The notes under the pieces: generated by a model
Database searches by the model: none
What the model was told of the DNA's origin: nothing
What the model saw: the letters and a program-made list of their open reading frames with translations, nothing else
Assembly: GCF_003669015.1 (NCBI RefSeq)
Contig: NZ_CP033069.1
Span: forward strand, 2,242,501-2,306,500
Direction of reading: 5' to 3'
Origin: Acidovorax sp. 1608163
GTDB taxonomy: Bacteria; Pseudomonadota; Gammaproteobacteria; Burkholderiales; Burkholderiaceae_C
Length of the DNA stretch: 64,000 bases
Shown: positions 55,150 through 63,701 of the stretch, piece after piece
Layout of the letters: every line of letters starts with the position of its first letter
Numbering within the stretch: the stretch's first letter is position 1
Translations under genes and position numbers: made by a program

Positions 55150-57252
55150 CTAAGCACCAACAACGGCGTAAGACTTTAATTCAATGGAGTGCGGTATCTC
55201 ACTCATTGATAAAACTCTTAAATGCGGAATGACCCGCTCAGACAAAGACCGCACATGGCGCCTTAACTCAGGTGCACACAGCAAAACGGGCAGCAAATTA
55301 CTTTTCATCATTTTTTCCGATTGCTGCAGCAACTTCACCATCAATTGCTCCGCCATCTTGGGCTCTAAAATAAACTGCGTAGCACCAGTCGACGCGCCTT
55401 CCATTGATGACTGTGCGAGCTGGACGCTCTGCAAAAACTGACTCTCAACAATAGGATCCAGTGTCATTACATGCAGCGCGTTGGATTCACCCAGTAATCC
55501 TTGGCAAATGGCATGCCCCAAGCGCAAGCGCACCAATTCAGTGAGGTAGCCGGTATCTTTGGACTGCCTCCCCGCATCGGCCAAGGTTTCCAAAATGGCA
55601 TCTATGTGCCGGATAGATACTTTTTCGCGCAATAAACTCTGCAATACACGCTGCACGTCACTTACAGCGAGCACAGTGGGTATAAGCTCTTCAACCAGTC
55701 CGGGATTTTTCTGACGAACCCTGGATAACAACCTATCGGTTTCAGCTCGGGTAAGTAAGGTCGCCGACTCTCGCCGAAGCACTTCGGTCAGGTGGGTCAT
55801 GAATACCGTAGTTGCGTCAACTAGTGTGAATTTACCCGCCAACGCTTTTTCGCGGTAAATCTCCTCAATCCAGAGTGCAGGAAGCCCATAGGTTGGGTCG
55901 CGAGTGGATTCACCTGGAATACCATCCGTCTTCCCTGCAGGATGAATCGCAAGCAATCTATCCAATCGAACTTCCCCACGACCACAAATGACGCCATCAA
56001 TATGAATTTCATACCGATCGGCTTGAAGTTTAGGAGCGTCTTTGAATCTTACTTTTGGCAGTATTAGACCCAAGTCATTTGCATGCTGCTTGCGGAAATT
56101 AGATATGCGATCTATCAATGGACTAGTTTCTTGACTCACCAAGGCTGCCCATGCCGATCCCACATGAACCTCGACAGGCTCAACCTGCAGGGCCCCATAG
56201 GGATCATCATTTTTGCCATTGGTGAGTGCATCGGAATCCAGTGCATTGCCTGACGTTGACTCGCCATCATCTACCGCCGCTTTAGATGCCTCGGCTGCCC
56301 CATTTCGATATGCAATCCACGCAACTCCTACCACCAACAGAAGAAGTACCGCTGTTGGAAATACAGGAATGCCAGGGAAAAGCAACAAGCCAAAGAGCGC
56401 AGCAGCCACTAGCAGCAGGGTCTTTGGGAAAGATGTAATTTGTTTCAGAACCTGCTGGCTCAAGTTTCCATCAGATGCAGATCGCGTAACAATAATCCCT
56501 GTTCCTACGGCAATGATCAGTGCAGGAACCTGAGTGACGATGCCATCACCTATGGTTAGCAAGGAATATGTGCGCAACGCTTGATCCCATGGCATCTTGT
56601 GTTGCATCACACCAATGATCAATCCTCCTACTATATTGATAAGCAGGATTATTATGCCGGCAATCGCATCGCCCTTCACGAATTTACTGGCGCCATCCAT
56701 GGCCCCATAAAATCCAGCTTCTTTTTCGATGTTTTTTCGCCGACGCTGCGCTTCAATCTGATCAATAAACCCCATATTCAGATCGGCATCGATGCTCATT
56801 TGCTGGCCAGGCATGCTATCCAAGGTGAATCGTGCCGCAACCTCTGAAATCCGCTGCGCGCCATTGGTGACTACAACATACTGGACAACAATCAGTATCA
56901 GAAAAACAATAATGCCGATCACATAATTCCCGCCCACCACATAAGATCCAATAGCGGCAATCACGCGACCAGCATCTCCTTCGGATAATATTAACCGTGT
57001 AGCAGCAACATTTAGAGATAATCTAAAAAGTGTAGCAATCAACAAAAGAGATGGAAATGTTGAAAAATCCACTGGGCGCGACATGTAAAATGTCAGCAAA
57101 AGAATGAGAAAGGCGAAACTAAAATTCGTCAGAATGAGGAAATCTAGAAGTGGGCTTGGGATGGGGGCAAACAAAACCACCAGCACGCCCAGCACAAGCA
57201 GTACCATGGCTATATCGCTGTGTCGCCCAAAAAAACGCTGAAGTGATTTCAT
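55150..57252 (-). CDS. flhA: Export gate protein FlhA
   Basis: A 700-residue inner-membrane protein. The N-terminal half has about eight helices, beginning DIAMVLLVLGVLVVLFAPIPSPLLDFLILTNFSFAFLILLL, and carries the FHIPEP-family segment ALIIAVGTGIIVTRSASDGN. The cytoplasmic half contains RDPTYGLPALWIEEIYREKA and the conserved LVRLRLGHAICQG region. It receives substrate-chaperone complexes and forms the nonameric gate ring. Starts 7 bases after flhB. AT-rich codon usage compared with fliF-flgE. Confidence 0.97.
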   Translation of the reverse strand: MKSLQRFFGRHSDIAMVLLVLGVLVVLFAPIPSPLLDFLILTNFSFAFLILLLTFYMSRPVDFSTFPSLLLIATLFRLSLNVAATRLILSEGDAGRVIAAIGSYVVGGNYVIGIIVFLILIVVQYVVVTNGAQRISEVAARFTLDSMPGQQMSIDADLNMGFIDQIEAQRRRKNIEKEAGFYGAMDGASKFVKGDAIAGIIILLINIVGGLIIGVMQHKMPWDQALRTYSLLTIGDGIVTQVPALIIAVGTGIIVTRSASDGNLSQQVLKQITSFPKTLLLVAAALFGLLLFPGIPVFPTAVLLLLVVGVAWIAYRNGAAEASKAAVDDGESTSGNALDSDALTNGKNDDPYGALQVEPVEVHVGSAWAALVSQETSPLIDRISNFRKQHANDLGLILPKVRFKDAPKLQADRYEIHIDGVICGRGEVRLDRLLAIHPAGKTDGIPGESTRDPTYGLPALWIEEIYREKALAGKFTLVDATTVFMTHLTEVLRRESATLLTRAETDRLLSRVRQKNPGLVEELIPTVLAVSDVQRVLQSLLREKVSIRHIDAILETLADAGRQSKDTGYLTELVRLRLGHAICQGLLGESNALHVMTLDPIVESQFLQSVQLAQSSMEGASTGATQFILEPKMAEQLMVKLLQQSEKMMKSNLLPVLLCAPELRRHVRSLSERVIPHLRVLSMSEIPHSIELKSYAVVGA

Positions 57253-57259
57253 TTAATTC

Positions 57260-58342
57260 TTACGCGCTGCTCATTTTTTTATTTTTGTCTCTCATTGCAA
57301 AGACCCAAACCACTATTCTTGCAACTTCTGCAAACATTTGCGGAGGTATTTCCTGTTCTACGTCCAACTCTTTGAAAAGCCTCCGCGCCAAGCTGGGACT
57401 TTGAACTACGGGAATGTTGTGCTTTGACGCAATTTGCCGTATTGCAAATGCCAAATGTCCCGCCCCCTTAGCCACGATTTGAGGAGATTCCATTTTTCCG
57501 TGTTCGTAGCGCAAGGCAACTGCAACATGGGTCGGATTGGTCAAAACCACGTCTGCATTTTTAGTTTGCTGTAAAGCCTTGCTTTTTTTTAGAGCCTCGC
57601 GCTGCAATTCTCGGATGCGTGCCTTGACTCTAGGATCTCCATCCCGTTGTTTGTGCTCATCTTTAATTTCTCGCTTACTCATGCGCATTTTTTTTGAAAA
57701 TTCACGCCTTGTGAAAATCCAATCTAAAAATGCAATAAAAATTAGCAGTGAGGCAATTTTTATACTGAGACTCGCAGCATCTGAGATCAACAATCGAACA
57801 TATTCGGTCGGTGATAAATTTGCAATGCCATAAAACTGAGATGACAGGGCACTTAAAGCATAGAAAGCAACCACTGAGAGCAGCGATAACTTAATGACTG
57901 CCTTTGCAGTGTCAAACAGTGTTCGAATTGACAGTATCTTTTTAAAACCTGCGATTGGATTTATTCTTGTCAGATCAATTGAAAGCGATGAAGGTGAAAA
58001 TACAAATCCAGTTTGCAAAATATTGGCCAGCACGGCGGATAGGCAAATCAAGACAAAAAAAGGCATCACCAAGATCAGCAATGAACCAATTGCTGCAGAA
58101 ATGAGAGGCCAAAAGAAAGACGTACTCGACGTAGAGCTCCCGAGGCTACGAAGAAGTGCCTGATCAAGTTTAAACTGCTCAAATATGGCATCACCTCCTT
58201 GTGATACCAGATAGACTGCCGCCGCCATAAAGACCACAGAAGATATGACATCACTGCTTTTGGCGACTTGTCCTTTTTCTTTGGCTTTTTCTAATTTATA
58301 CGGAGTGGCTGACTCGTTGCGGTCAAGATCTTGTTCGGACAT
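57260..58342 (-). CDS. flhB: Export specificity switch protein FlhB
   Basis: A 360-residue protein: N-terminal DRNESATPYKLEKAKEKGQVAKSSDV, four membrane helices, then the cytoplasmic domain with the autocleavage NPTH motif in DVVLTNPTHVAVALRYEHGKM and the C-terminal IPPQMFAEVARIVVWVF. Autocleavage between Asn and Pro switches export from hook to later substrates, so this system retains a switch although no filament genes are seen. Adjacent fliR ends 38 bases upstream. Confidence 0.97.
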   Translation of the reverse strand: MSEQDLDRNESATPYKLEKAKEKGQVAKSSDVISSVVFMAAAVYLVSQGGDAIFEQFKLDQALLRSLGSSTSSTSFFWPLISAAIGSLLILVMPFFVLICLSAVLANILQTGFVFSPSSLSIDLTRINPIAGFKKILSIRTLFDTAKAVIKLSLLSVVAFYALSALSSQFYGIANLSPTEYVRLLISDAASLSIKIASLLIFIAFLDWIFTRREFSKKMRMSKREIKDEHKQRDGDPRVKARIRELQREALKKSKALQQTKNADVVLTNPTHVAVALRYEHGKMESPQIVAKGAGHLAFAIRQIASKHNIPVVQSPSLARRLFKELDVEQEIPPQMFAEVARIVVWVFAMRDKNKKMSSA

Positions 58343-58380
58343 GAATTTTGATTGTTATCTTAATCGGCAAGCCTATTTTT

Positions 58381-59199
58381 CTAATTTCGCATGATCTCAG
58401 CCCATGCATGAAAAATGGATGCATATACACGATTCATTGAAGGCCCCATCCCTACAAACCACAACGACAAAACAATCAGGCCAGCCACTATTTTTACAGG
58501 GACACCTATGACAAGCATATTTATTTGTGGGAGATTTCTGGAAATAACCCCCAAAGCCAGTTCCACTAGGAATATGCAAAACACAATGGGGGCAGCAATT
58601 CCAAAGCCCAAGCCAAACATGCCGGCAACTTGCTTCAAAATGCCAGTTGAAGCTATTGACGCTCTCCAAACTTGGCCCAAGGGGAACACATCAACGCTAT
58701 ACGCTAACGCTCTTAAAAGAGCGTGATGGCCATCAATAAGAAAAAATACAAGCAACCCCAAATAATTGAAGCTTGAAATCAATATAGCTGATGGCCTGTT
58801 GCTTAACGGATCATAAACTTGGGCAATGCCAAAACCAATCTGAATATCTAGCAAATTCCCCGCCATTGAAAAAGCGGCAAACGCCAGCAATATTCCGATG
58901 GAGAAGGTAAGCCCTAAAGAAACCTCCAGCAACGCTGCTTCAATCAGTCTTCCCGCATTCGAATAATGAATCTCAGCTTTACCCAAAAAGGCTGCAGCAA
59001 GAATCAATGAAAGCGAAACCACTAACAACGCCCGGACACGATTTGGCATAGGAATTGCGTAAAGTATTGGAGCCATTCCAAGTACCGTAGCAATGCGCAA
59101 GGAAAGCAGGAAAACAGCAGTAGCCCAAGGTGATACATCTGAAAAAACAGAAGACACCAGCGGCGTACTCAGAACTTGACCTGCAGCGCCCTGAGACAT
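58381..59199 (-). CDS. fliR: Export gate protein FliR
   Basis: A 272-residue inner-membrane protein with about six helices: ATAVFLLSLRIATVLGMAPI, EVSLGLTFSIGILLAFAAFSMAGNLLDIQIGFGIAQVYDP, the LGLLVFFLIDGHHALLRAL segment and FGIAAPIVFCIFLVELALGVISRNLPQINMLVIGVPVKI, all FliR hallmarks. The ATG at 59199 begins 1 base after the fliQ stop; an upstream in-frame start would overlap fliQ. Confidence 0.96.
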   Translation of the reverse strand: MSQGAAGQVLSTPLVSSVFSDVSPWATAVFLLSLRIATVLGMAPILYAIPMPNRVRALLVVSLSLILAAAFLGKAEIHYSNAGRLIEAALLEVSLGLTFSIGILLAFAAFSMAGNLLDIQIGFGIAQVYDPLSNRPSAILISSFNYLGLLVFFLIDGHHALLRALAYSVDVFPLGQVWRASIASTGILKQVAGMFGLGFGIAAPIVFCIFLVELALGVISRNLPQINMLVIGVPVKIVAGLIVLSLWFVGMGPSMNRVYASIFHAWAEIMRN

Positions 59200-59200
59200 C

Positions 59201-59467
59201 TCAGAACATGCCAGGTATCGACGACCACAGTTGGGTCGCGAACTGCCCAAGCTTCTTCAACATCCATGGGCCAAACATGACAATGGCAACTCCAGCCATC
59301 AGCAACTTGGGCACGAAGGTCAAGGACATTTCCTGCACCTGAGTAACGACTTGAAGCACGCTGATTAGCAGGCCCACCAACATCGTCAGTCCCAGAACTG
59401 GCAAGCAAACGATCAACCCAGTCCAGAATAGGTCGGACAGCATTCGAAGTGCGAGATCGGCGTTCAT
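59201..59467 (-). CDS. fliQ: Export gate protein FliQ
   Basis: An 88-residue protein with two membrane helices: LFWTGLIVCLPVLGLTMLVGLLISVLQVVTQVQEMSLTFVPKLLMAGVAIVMFGPWMLKKL, the FliQ consensus. ATG at 59467. First gene of the operon; it is usually directly downstream of fliP, but fliP here is at the far end, 19.4 kb away. Confidence 0.96.
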   Translation of the reverse strand: MNADLALRMLSDLFWTGLIVCLPVLGLTMLVGLLISVLQVVTQVQEMSLTFVPKLLMAGVAIVMFGPWMLKKLGQFATQLWSSIPGMF

Positions 59468-59974
59468 AGGTTGCTTGGCTTGGTGAAGACGTCTAGACCA
59501 ACACGAAGCAGGACACCTACCCCGAAAAGTGATGAACCAAGTTAGGAACAAGGCTAGTTCACAATTGTAAGAATAATTCTCGCTTACTTTGCGCGCCGTT
59601 ACAGATTAAAACTTTGTGGAAACACAAGGGGAGCAATAGCTACGTGGCATTCCTTCACCAGTGCGTTTTTCATGGTGAGCATCTGCGCAGTCGACGGGCC
59701 GAATCGCACGCCCTTCTCGGTCACAGAACAGCGCAATCAGTCCATGACCTGCGACGACCGCCATGCCAAAAGCAATGAAAGCTGTAGCCCTCTGCGGCGA
59801 TCAGACTATGACATGGTGAGGTAGCAGAAACCTTGCCTTGACACCACCATACGATCCGTCTTCTGCTGGAGCACAGCGCGAGCCCAGAAATGCCGCGACG
59901 CATAGAACTTGGAGTAGTAATGCCACTGTCGCACTCCATCTGATCATGAAATCCTAAGGTGAAGGGAGGCCATC
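59468..59974. other. Region between fliQ and the protease-PLD gene
   Basis: About 500 bases that must hold the promoter of the flagellar operon. I see no convincing sigma-54 (GG-N10-GC) or sigma-28 site. The only coding-like signal is the interrupted frame at 59606-59947 on the minus strand, listed separately. Confidence 0.45.
59606..59947 (-). pseudogene. Possible small membrane protein, interrupted by TGA
   Basis: From an ATG at 59947 a frame of 48 codons begins with a signal-like segment (MIRWSATVALLLQVLCVAAF), stops at TGA (59801-59803), then stays open for 64 further codons with a second hydrophobic segment (ATAFIAFGMAVVAGHGLIAL) and a cysteine-bearing end. The continuous hydrophobic pattern suggests one decayed gene of about 113 codons. 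No family recognised. Confidence 0.3.
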
Positions 59975-62845
59975 GTGAAAATCTCTGATCGGGCTATGCT
60001 TCTGACATCGGCTGCGGAAGCGCGCTATGCAGAGCGTGCTGGCATTCGTGTGAAGCGCTTACAGGAGGCCGACAAAGGCAACATCTGGGCCGCAGACGAT
60101 CCCGAGCGGGTGGCCAAGCGCCTTGCTCACGTACGCACCACTGAGCGCGCTGTTACTGCTTCCACGCTCATGCTCACAGAGCACGTCCCCCCTCTGGATG
60201 AGATAGATGCAGACACATTGGTTGCACAGCTGGCGCAAGAGCGGGCCATTGGTCGCGACGACCTTGTCACTCCGCAGTTTCTCCGGTTAGCACTTGCAGC
60301 GGCCCATTGCGTAGGCCGCATCACCGTACGCGGGCCAAGCGGCGTCCTGCTGGGCTACGGTACAGGCATGCTCGTCGGCCCCAGCATCCTGCTAACGAAC
60401 CACCATGTACTTGAGCGCGCCGCCGACGCTGCGCAAAGTGAGGTGACCTTCGGTTTTGAGGCCAGCACTACGCTGGTATCTGAAGAACGCGTCTTCCGCC
60501 TCACCCCACAGAAGCTCTTCATTACTGACGAGGCATTGGATTTCACTTTCGTGGCGGTCTCTCCCACGGACAGTCGGGGCGTGCCCGGCACCGACCTGGG
60601 CTACATCTGCCTCAACCCGCAGGAGGGCAAAGCCATCAACGGGGAATTCGTCAACGTGATTCAGCACCCCAACGGCGGGCCCAAGATGTTCGCGCTGCGA
60701 GAAAACCGCATCGTGGACGTGCTGACGAATTACCTGCATTACGTGGCCGACACCGCTCCGGGGTCCTCGGGTGCGCCGGTCTTCAACGATCAGTTCGAGA
60801 TGGTTGCTTTGCACCACTCGGGCGTCCCTGAGCGCGACTCACAGGGCCGAATCCTCAACCGCGATGGTCAACCATGGACCAGCGATCAGGGCGAAGCCCG
60901 TGTGCAGTGGAAGGCCAACGAGGGCGTGCGCGTGTCGGTCTTGGTCGAGCGCGCTAAGGAACTCGCCCGCACCATTGAAGAGCAGGCGCAGCTGGCCCAA
61001 GCACTCGATCTGTCGCGCGCCGTGCCTCAGTTGGAAGCGGCGGATCCATCCCAACAGACGGCTAGCGATGCAGTAGCCTCCGCGCAGCGGCCTTCGATCA
61101 AAGGAGATGTGGCAACGTGGACCATTCCGCTGTCCGTGAGCGTGAGTCTGAGTGGAATATTCAACCGCGAAGGCCCTTCGGGCAGCACTGCGCTGCCAGC
61201 GATGACACCCGCCCTGCCCTCACGGACCTCCGCCCTCTCGCCAGAAATGTCGCCGGAGCTGATGCGTGCAGTCGGACGGGCGCGCGACGTATTCCGGACG
61301 ATTCCAGGTTTGCTGCTTGTCCGCGCCGGATGGCAGTTCACTGACGGCTGGATCACCGATCAAGCGGTGATCGTTGCGATCGTCGAGGAGAAGAAAACTA
61401 CCGCATCGCTGCTCGAACAGGGGCTGCCCAAGTTGCCATCGACCTTCGATGGTTTCCCCGTGGATGTGCGCCAGGCCAGCGCAGAGGAGTTTTACGAACT
61501 GAGCCGCCTGAACGGCAGTGAAGCCTTCACCGAGCGCACGGCGAATCCTACCTATAAGAAGCCGCCGCACCTTTCGCTGCCGCGCGTGAAGGAGCACATG
61601 AAAGTCTCGGTGCATGTGAGCCCTGAACAAGGTTGGCCAGTACTAGATGCTTTCTTGCAGGAGACGAACAGGAAACTCACGATCGCGATGTACGACTTCG
61701 GAGCACCGCACATCATCGATGCCATCGCCAAGCGGCTCGAAGCTCAGAGCGCTCAGCTACAGCTGGTGATGCAATACGGTGCCTCGGTAGGCACAGGCAC
61801 CAAGGCTGGCGACTCGGACGATGCCGACACTGTAAGAACCCTTAAGGGAGTTCTCGGCGACGATTTCGAAATGCAATGGGCCAATGTCGGCCAGACAGGA
61901 TCGCTCTGGGCGTCGGCCTACCATATCAAGGTGGCTGTTCGCGATTCCAGTGCGTTCTGGCTCTCCAGCGGCAACTGGCAAAGCTCTAATCAAGCGCCTG
62001 ATGCGCCGCCAGCAGACCAGGCCAGTGCCAAGGCTTTGCTCACGAATTACAACCGCGAGTGGCACGTCGTGATCGACAACCCTACTCTCGCTGGTATTTT
62101 CGAGTCCTACATCCAGTACGACTTCGCTCAGTCGAGCGGCTTCGTTCCCAAAGGCGCGGAGTTGGCCTACGAGCTCCTGCCGCCGCTAGATCCCGATCCG
62201 CGCGAAGCCTCTGCCGAGATCAGAACGTTCGATCCGCTGGAGATCGACCGCGAAGTGGATGTGCAGCCGGTACTCACCCCCGACAACTATGTTCAGGTGG
62301 TGCTCCCGCTGATAGAGGGTGCGAAATCCCGGATCTATCTACAGAACCAGTACATCAACGAATCATTGGACCCGCGAGCCGAACAGACCTATATCCAGCT
62401 ACTCAAGGCCATCGCCCGCAAGCAGCGTGAGGGCTTGGACGTGCGCATCATCTTGCGCGCCGAGAACGGCGTAGAGGCGCGTCACATCGAGTTCATGAAA
62501 ACTCACGGTATTGACATGGGGCGGGTGCGCTGGCGCAACCGTACGCACACTAAGGGCATCATCGTCGATTCGGCCCGTGTGCTACTCGGCAGCCACAACT
62601 GGTCCTACGACGGCACCGTGTTGAACCGCGATGCCAGCCTGCTTTTCTACGACGTGGAGATCGCGCGCTACCTGGAGAGCATCTTCATCTACGACTGGGA
62701 GAGCTGGTCGAGGTCCACGGTGTACGTACGCCCCGGCAAACCCAAGGTTCAAGAAATCGCCTCGCCTGAGGAGCTGGCCGAGCTGAAGGCGGCCGTGTAC
62801 CAGGGCGAGATCCGGGCCCGAAGGTTGTTTCATCCGGATGATTGA
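59975..62845 (+). CDS. Trypsin-like protease / phospholipase D fusion protein
   Basis: A 956-residue cytoplasmic protein from a GTG preceded by GGGAGG. After a helical N-terminus, a trypsin-like domain spans about 105-300: histidine in LLTNHHVL, aspartate in EALDFTFV, and serine in the oxyanion loop TAPGSSGAPVF. A linker domain (about 420-530) follows. Two phospholipase D half-sites complete the protein: HIKVAVRD with SSGNW near 655-670, and HTKGIIVD with LLGSHNWS near 855-875, so both HKD motifs look intact. PLD domains of this kind can act as nucleases or phospholipases. Such protease-effector fusions are known from putative defence or conflict loci, where proteolysis may activate the effector. 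That role is inference. A NUC-endonuclease remnant follows. Confidence 0.88.
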   Translation: MKISDRAMLLTSAAEARYAERAGIRVKRLQEADKGNIWAADDPERVAKRLAHVRTTERAVTASTLMLTEHVPPLDEIDADTLVAQLAQERAIGRDDLVTPQFLRLALAAAHCVGRITVRGPSGVLLGYGTGMLVGPSILLTNHHVLERAADAAQSEVTFGFEASTTLVSEERVFRLTPQKLFITDEALDFTFVAVSPTDSRGVPGTDLGYICLNPQEGKAINGEFVNVIQHPNGGPKMFALRENRIVDVLTNYLHYVADTAPGSSGAPVFNDQFEMVALHHSGVPERDSQGRILNRDGQPWTSDQGEARVQWKANEGVRVSVLVERAKELARTIEEQAQLAQALDLSRAVPQLEAADPSQQTASDAVASAQRPSIKGDVATWTIPLSVSVSLSGIFNREGPSGSTALPAMTPALPSRTSALSPEMSPELMRAVGRARDVFRTIPGLLLVRAGWQFTDGWITDQAVIVAIVEEKKTTASLLEQGLPKLPSTFDGFPVDVRQASAEEFYELSRLNGSEAFTERTANPTYKKPPHLSLPRVKEHMKVSVHVSPEQGWPVLDAFLQETNRKLTIAMYDFGAPHIIDAIAKRLEAQSAQLQLVMQYGASVGTGTKAGDSDDADTVRTLKGVLGDDFEMQWANVGQTGSLWASAYHIKVAVRDSSAFWLSSGNWQSSNQAPDAPPADQASAKALLTNYNREWHVVIDNPTLAGIFESYIQYDFAQSSGFVPKGAELAYELLPPLDPDPREASAEIRTFDPLEIDREVDVQPVLTPDNYVQVVLPLIEGAKSRIYLQNQYINESLDPRAEQTYIQLLKAIARKQREGLDVRIILRAENGVEARHIEFMKTHGIDMGRVRWRNRTHTKGIIVDSARVLLGSHNWSYDGTVLNRDASLLFYDVEIARYLESIFIYDWESWSRSTVYVRPGKPKVQEIASPEELAELKAAVYQGEIRARRLFHPDD

Positions 62846-62953
62846 GTACCCTGCTTGAGGATCAGGTGCTCTACCCCATGACCAGATGAGCCAGGACAGG
62901 GGGGTTAGTGGGCCACTTCTGCGTGGAAATCAACAATCTGCCCTTGCGCCAGC

Positions 62954-63139
62954 GTGGAAAACGCTGCGTCCTTACCGACCTACCTCTACAAATTGGTTTA
63001 CGACGCCACAGAAAAGCGCGCCTGGGCGCACTGGCAAGAGAACCGTGAGGGTGAGACGGCAGGCCGTCCCATCAGCTACCAAGAACTGGTCAAAAGGACG
63101 GGGGTGGAGTTTTTACCCAAGGCGGCGCTGCAACCCTGA
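62954..63139 (+). pseudogene. C-terminal remnant of a NUC-type (DNA/RNA non-specific) endonuclease
   Basis: About 55 residues, PTYLYKLVYDATEKRAWAHW, then RPISYQELVKRTGVEFLP, match the C-terminal end of non-specific endonucleases. The catalytic DRGH part is absent, and upstream sequence to the protease-PLD stop (about 100 bases) shows no further homology. A GTG-initiated short frame exists but is unlikely to be functional. It looks like the residue of a deleted partner gene. Confidence 0.65.
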
Positions 63140-63256
63140 GTGCGCCCCCGAGAGAATTGCGTTCATTGGCATGTCCAATGCCGTGGCTGTCTGCATAGGC
63201 CTTGGGCGGCCTCACCGAGCTCTATTCGCACTGCCGAGATCAGCGCAAACCTTGCC

Positions 63257-63571
63257 CTACGCATTGACGGGGAGTGGCCTGAGCCAGATGTACTTCTTGC
63301 GCCAAAGGGTGATGTACAGGAGGGCAAGAAATGCATTGGAGTTGGGGCCGCAACCCATGACTAGGGTTTGACCCTCCTCTACGGTGACTTCCACTTTGGG
63401 AGAGGTGCACCAGTCCACGCTGAGTTGAAGGACGTGCTTGCCCGGTGTGATGGGTACATTGACTTCGGATTTCTCGCCAATCGAGGCGACGTGCTTGCCA
63501 TCGATCAGTACCCGGTACTCGCGCAGCTTGTCTTGCCAATCCTTGCCGCGCTTCAATTGGATTTGACTCAT
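63257..63571 (-). CDS. Small hypothetical protein, beta-domain plus hydrophobic C-terminus
   Basis: A 104-residue protein. Residues 15-75 look like a small beta-sandwich (REYRVLIDGKHVASIGEKSEVNVPITPGKHVLQLSVDWCTSPKVEVTV) similar to a family of short uncharacterised bacterial proteins. Residues 80-95 are hydrophobic (FLALLYITLW) and may be a membrane anchor. No operon partner. Function unknown. Confidence 0.7.
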   Translation of the reverse strand: MSQIQLKRGKDWQDKLREYRVLIDGKHVASIGEKSEVNVPITPGKHVLQLSVDWCTSPKVEVTVEEGQTLVMGCGPNSNAFLALLYITLWRKKYIWLRPLPVNA

Positions 63572-63701
63572 TGGGCCTCTATGTCCATGGTTGGGTGCAA
63601 TCGGTCATCATGAGTGTTGAGCAGGACGAGCGTTCCCGCCCTGCATGCCAGGGCATTCTGCCGTTGATGGTGCCGAGTTCTCTCGAATTTAAAATCCCCA
63701 C

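Noticed and set aside
38160..59467. Injectisome-type (non-flagellar) type III secretion system
   Set aside because: Presence of FlgB/C/E/F/G rod-hook proteins, P and L rings and FlgD, and absence of secretin, needle and translocon genes, make it flagellar even though FliM and FliK positions look SctQ/HpaP-like.
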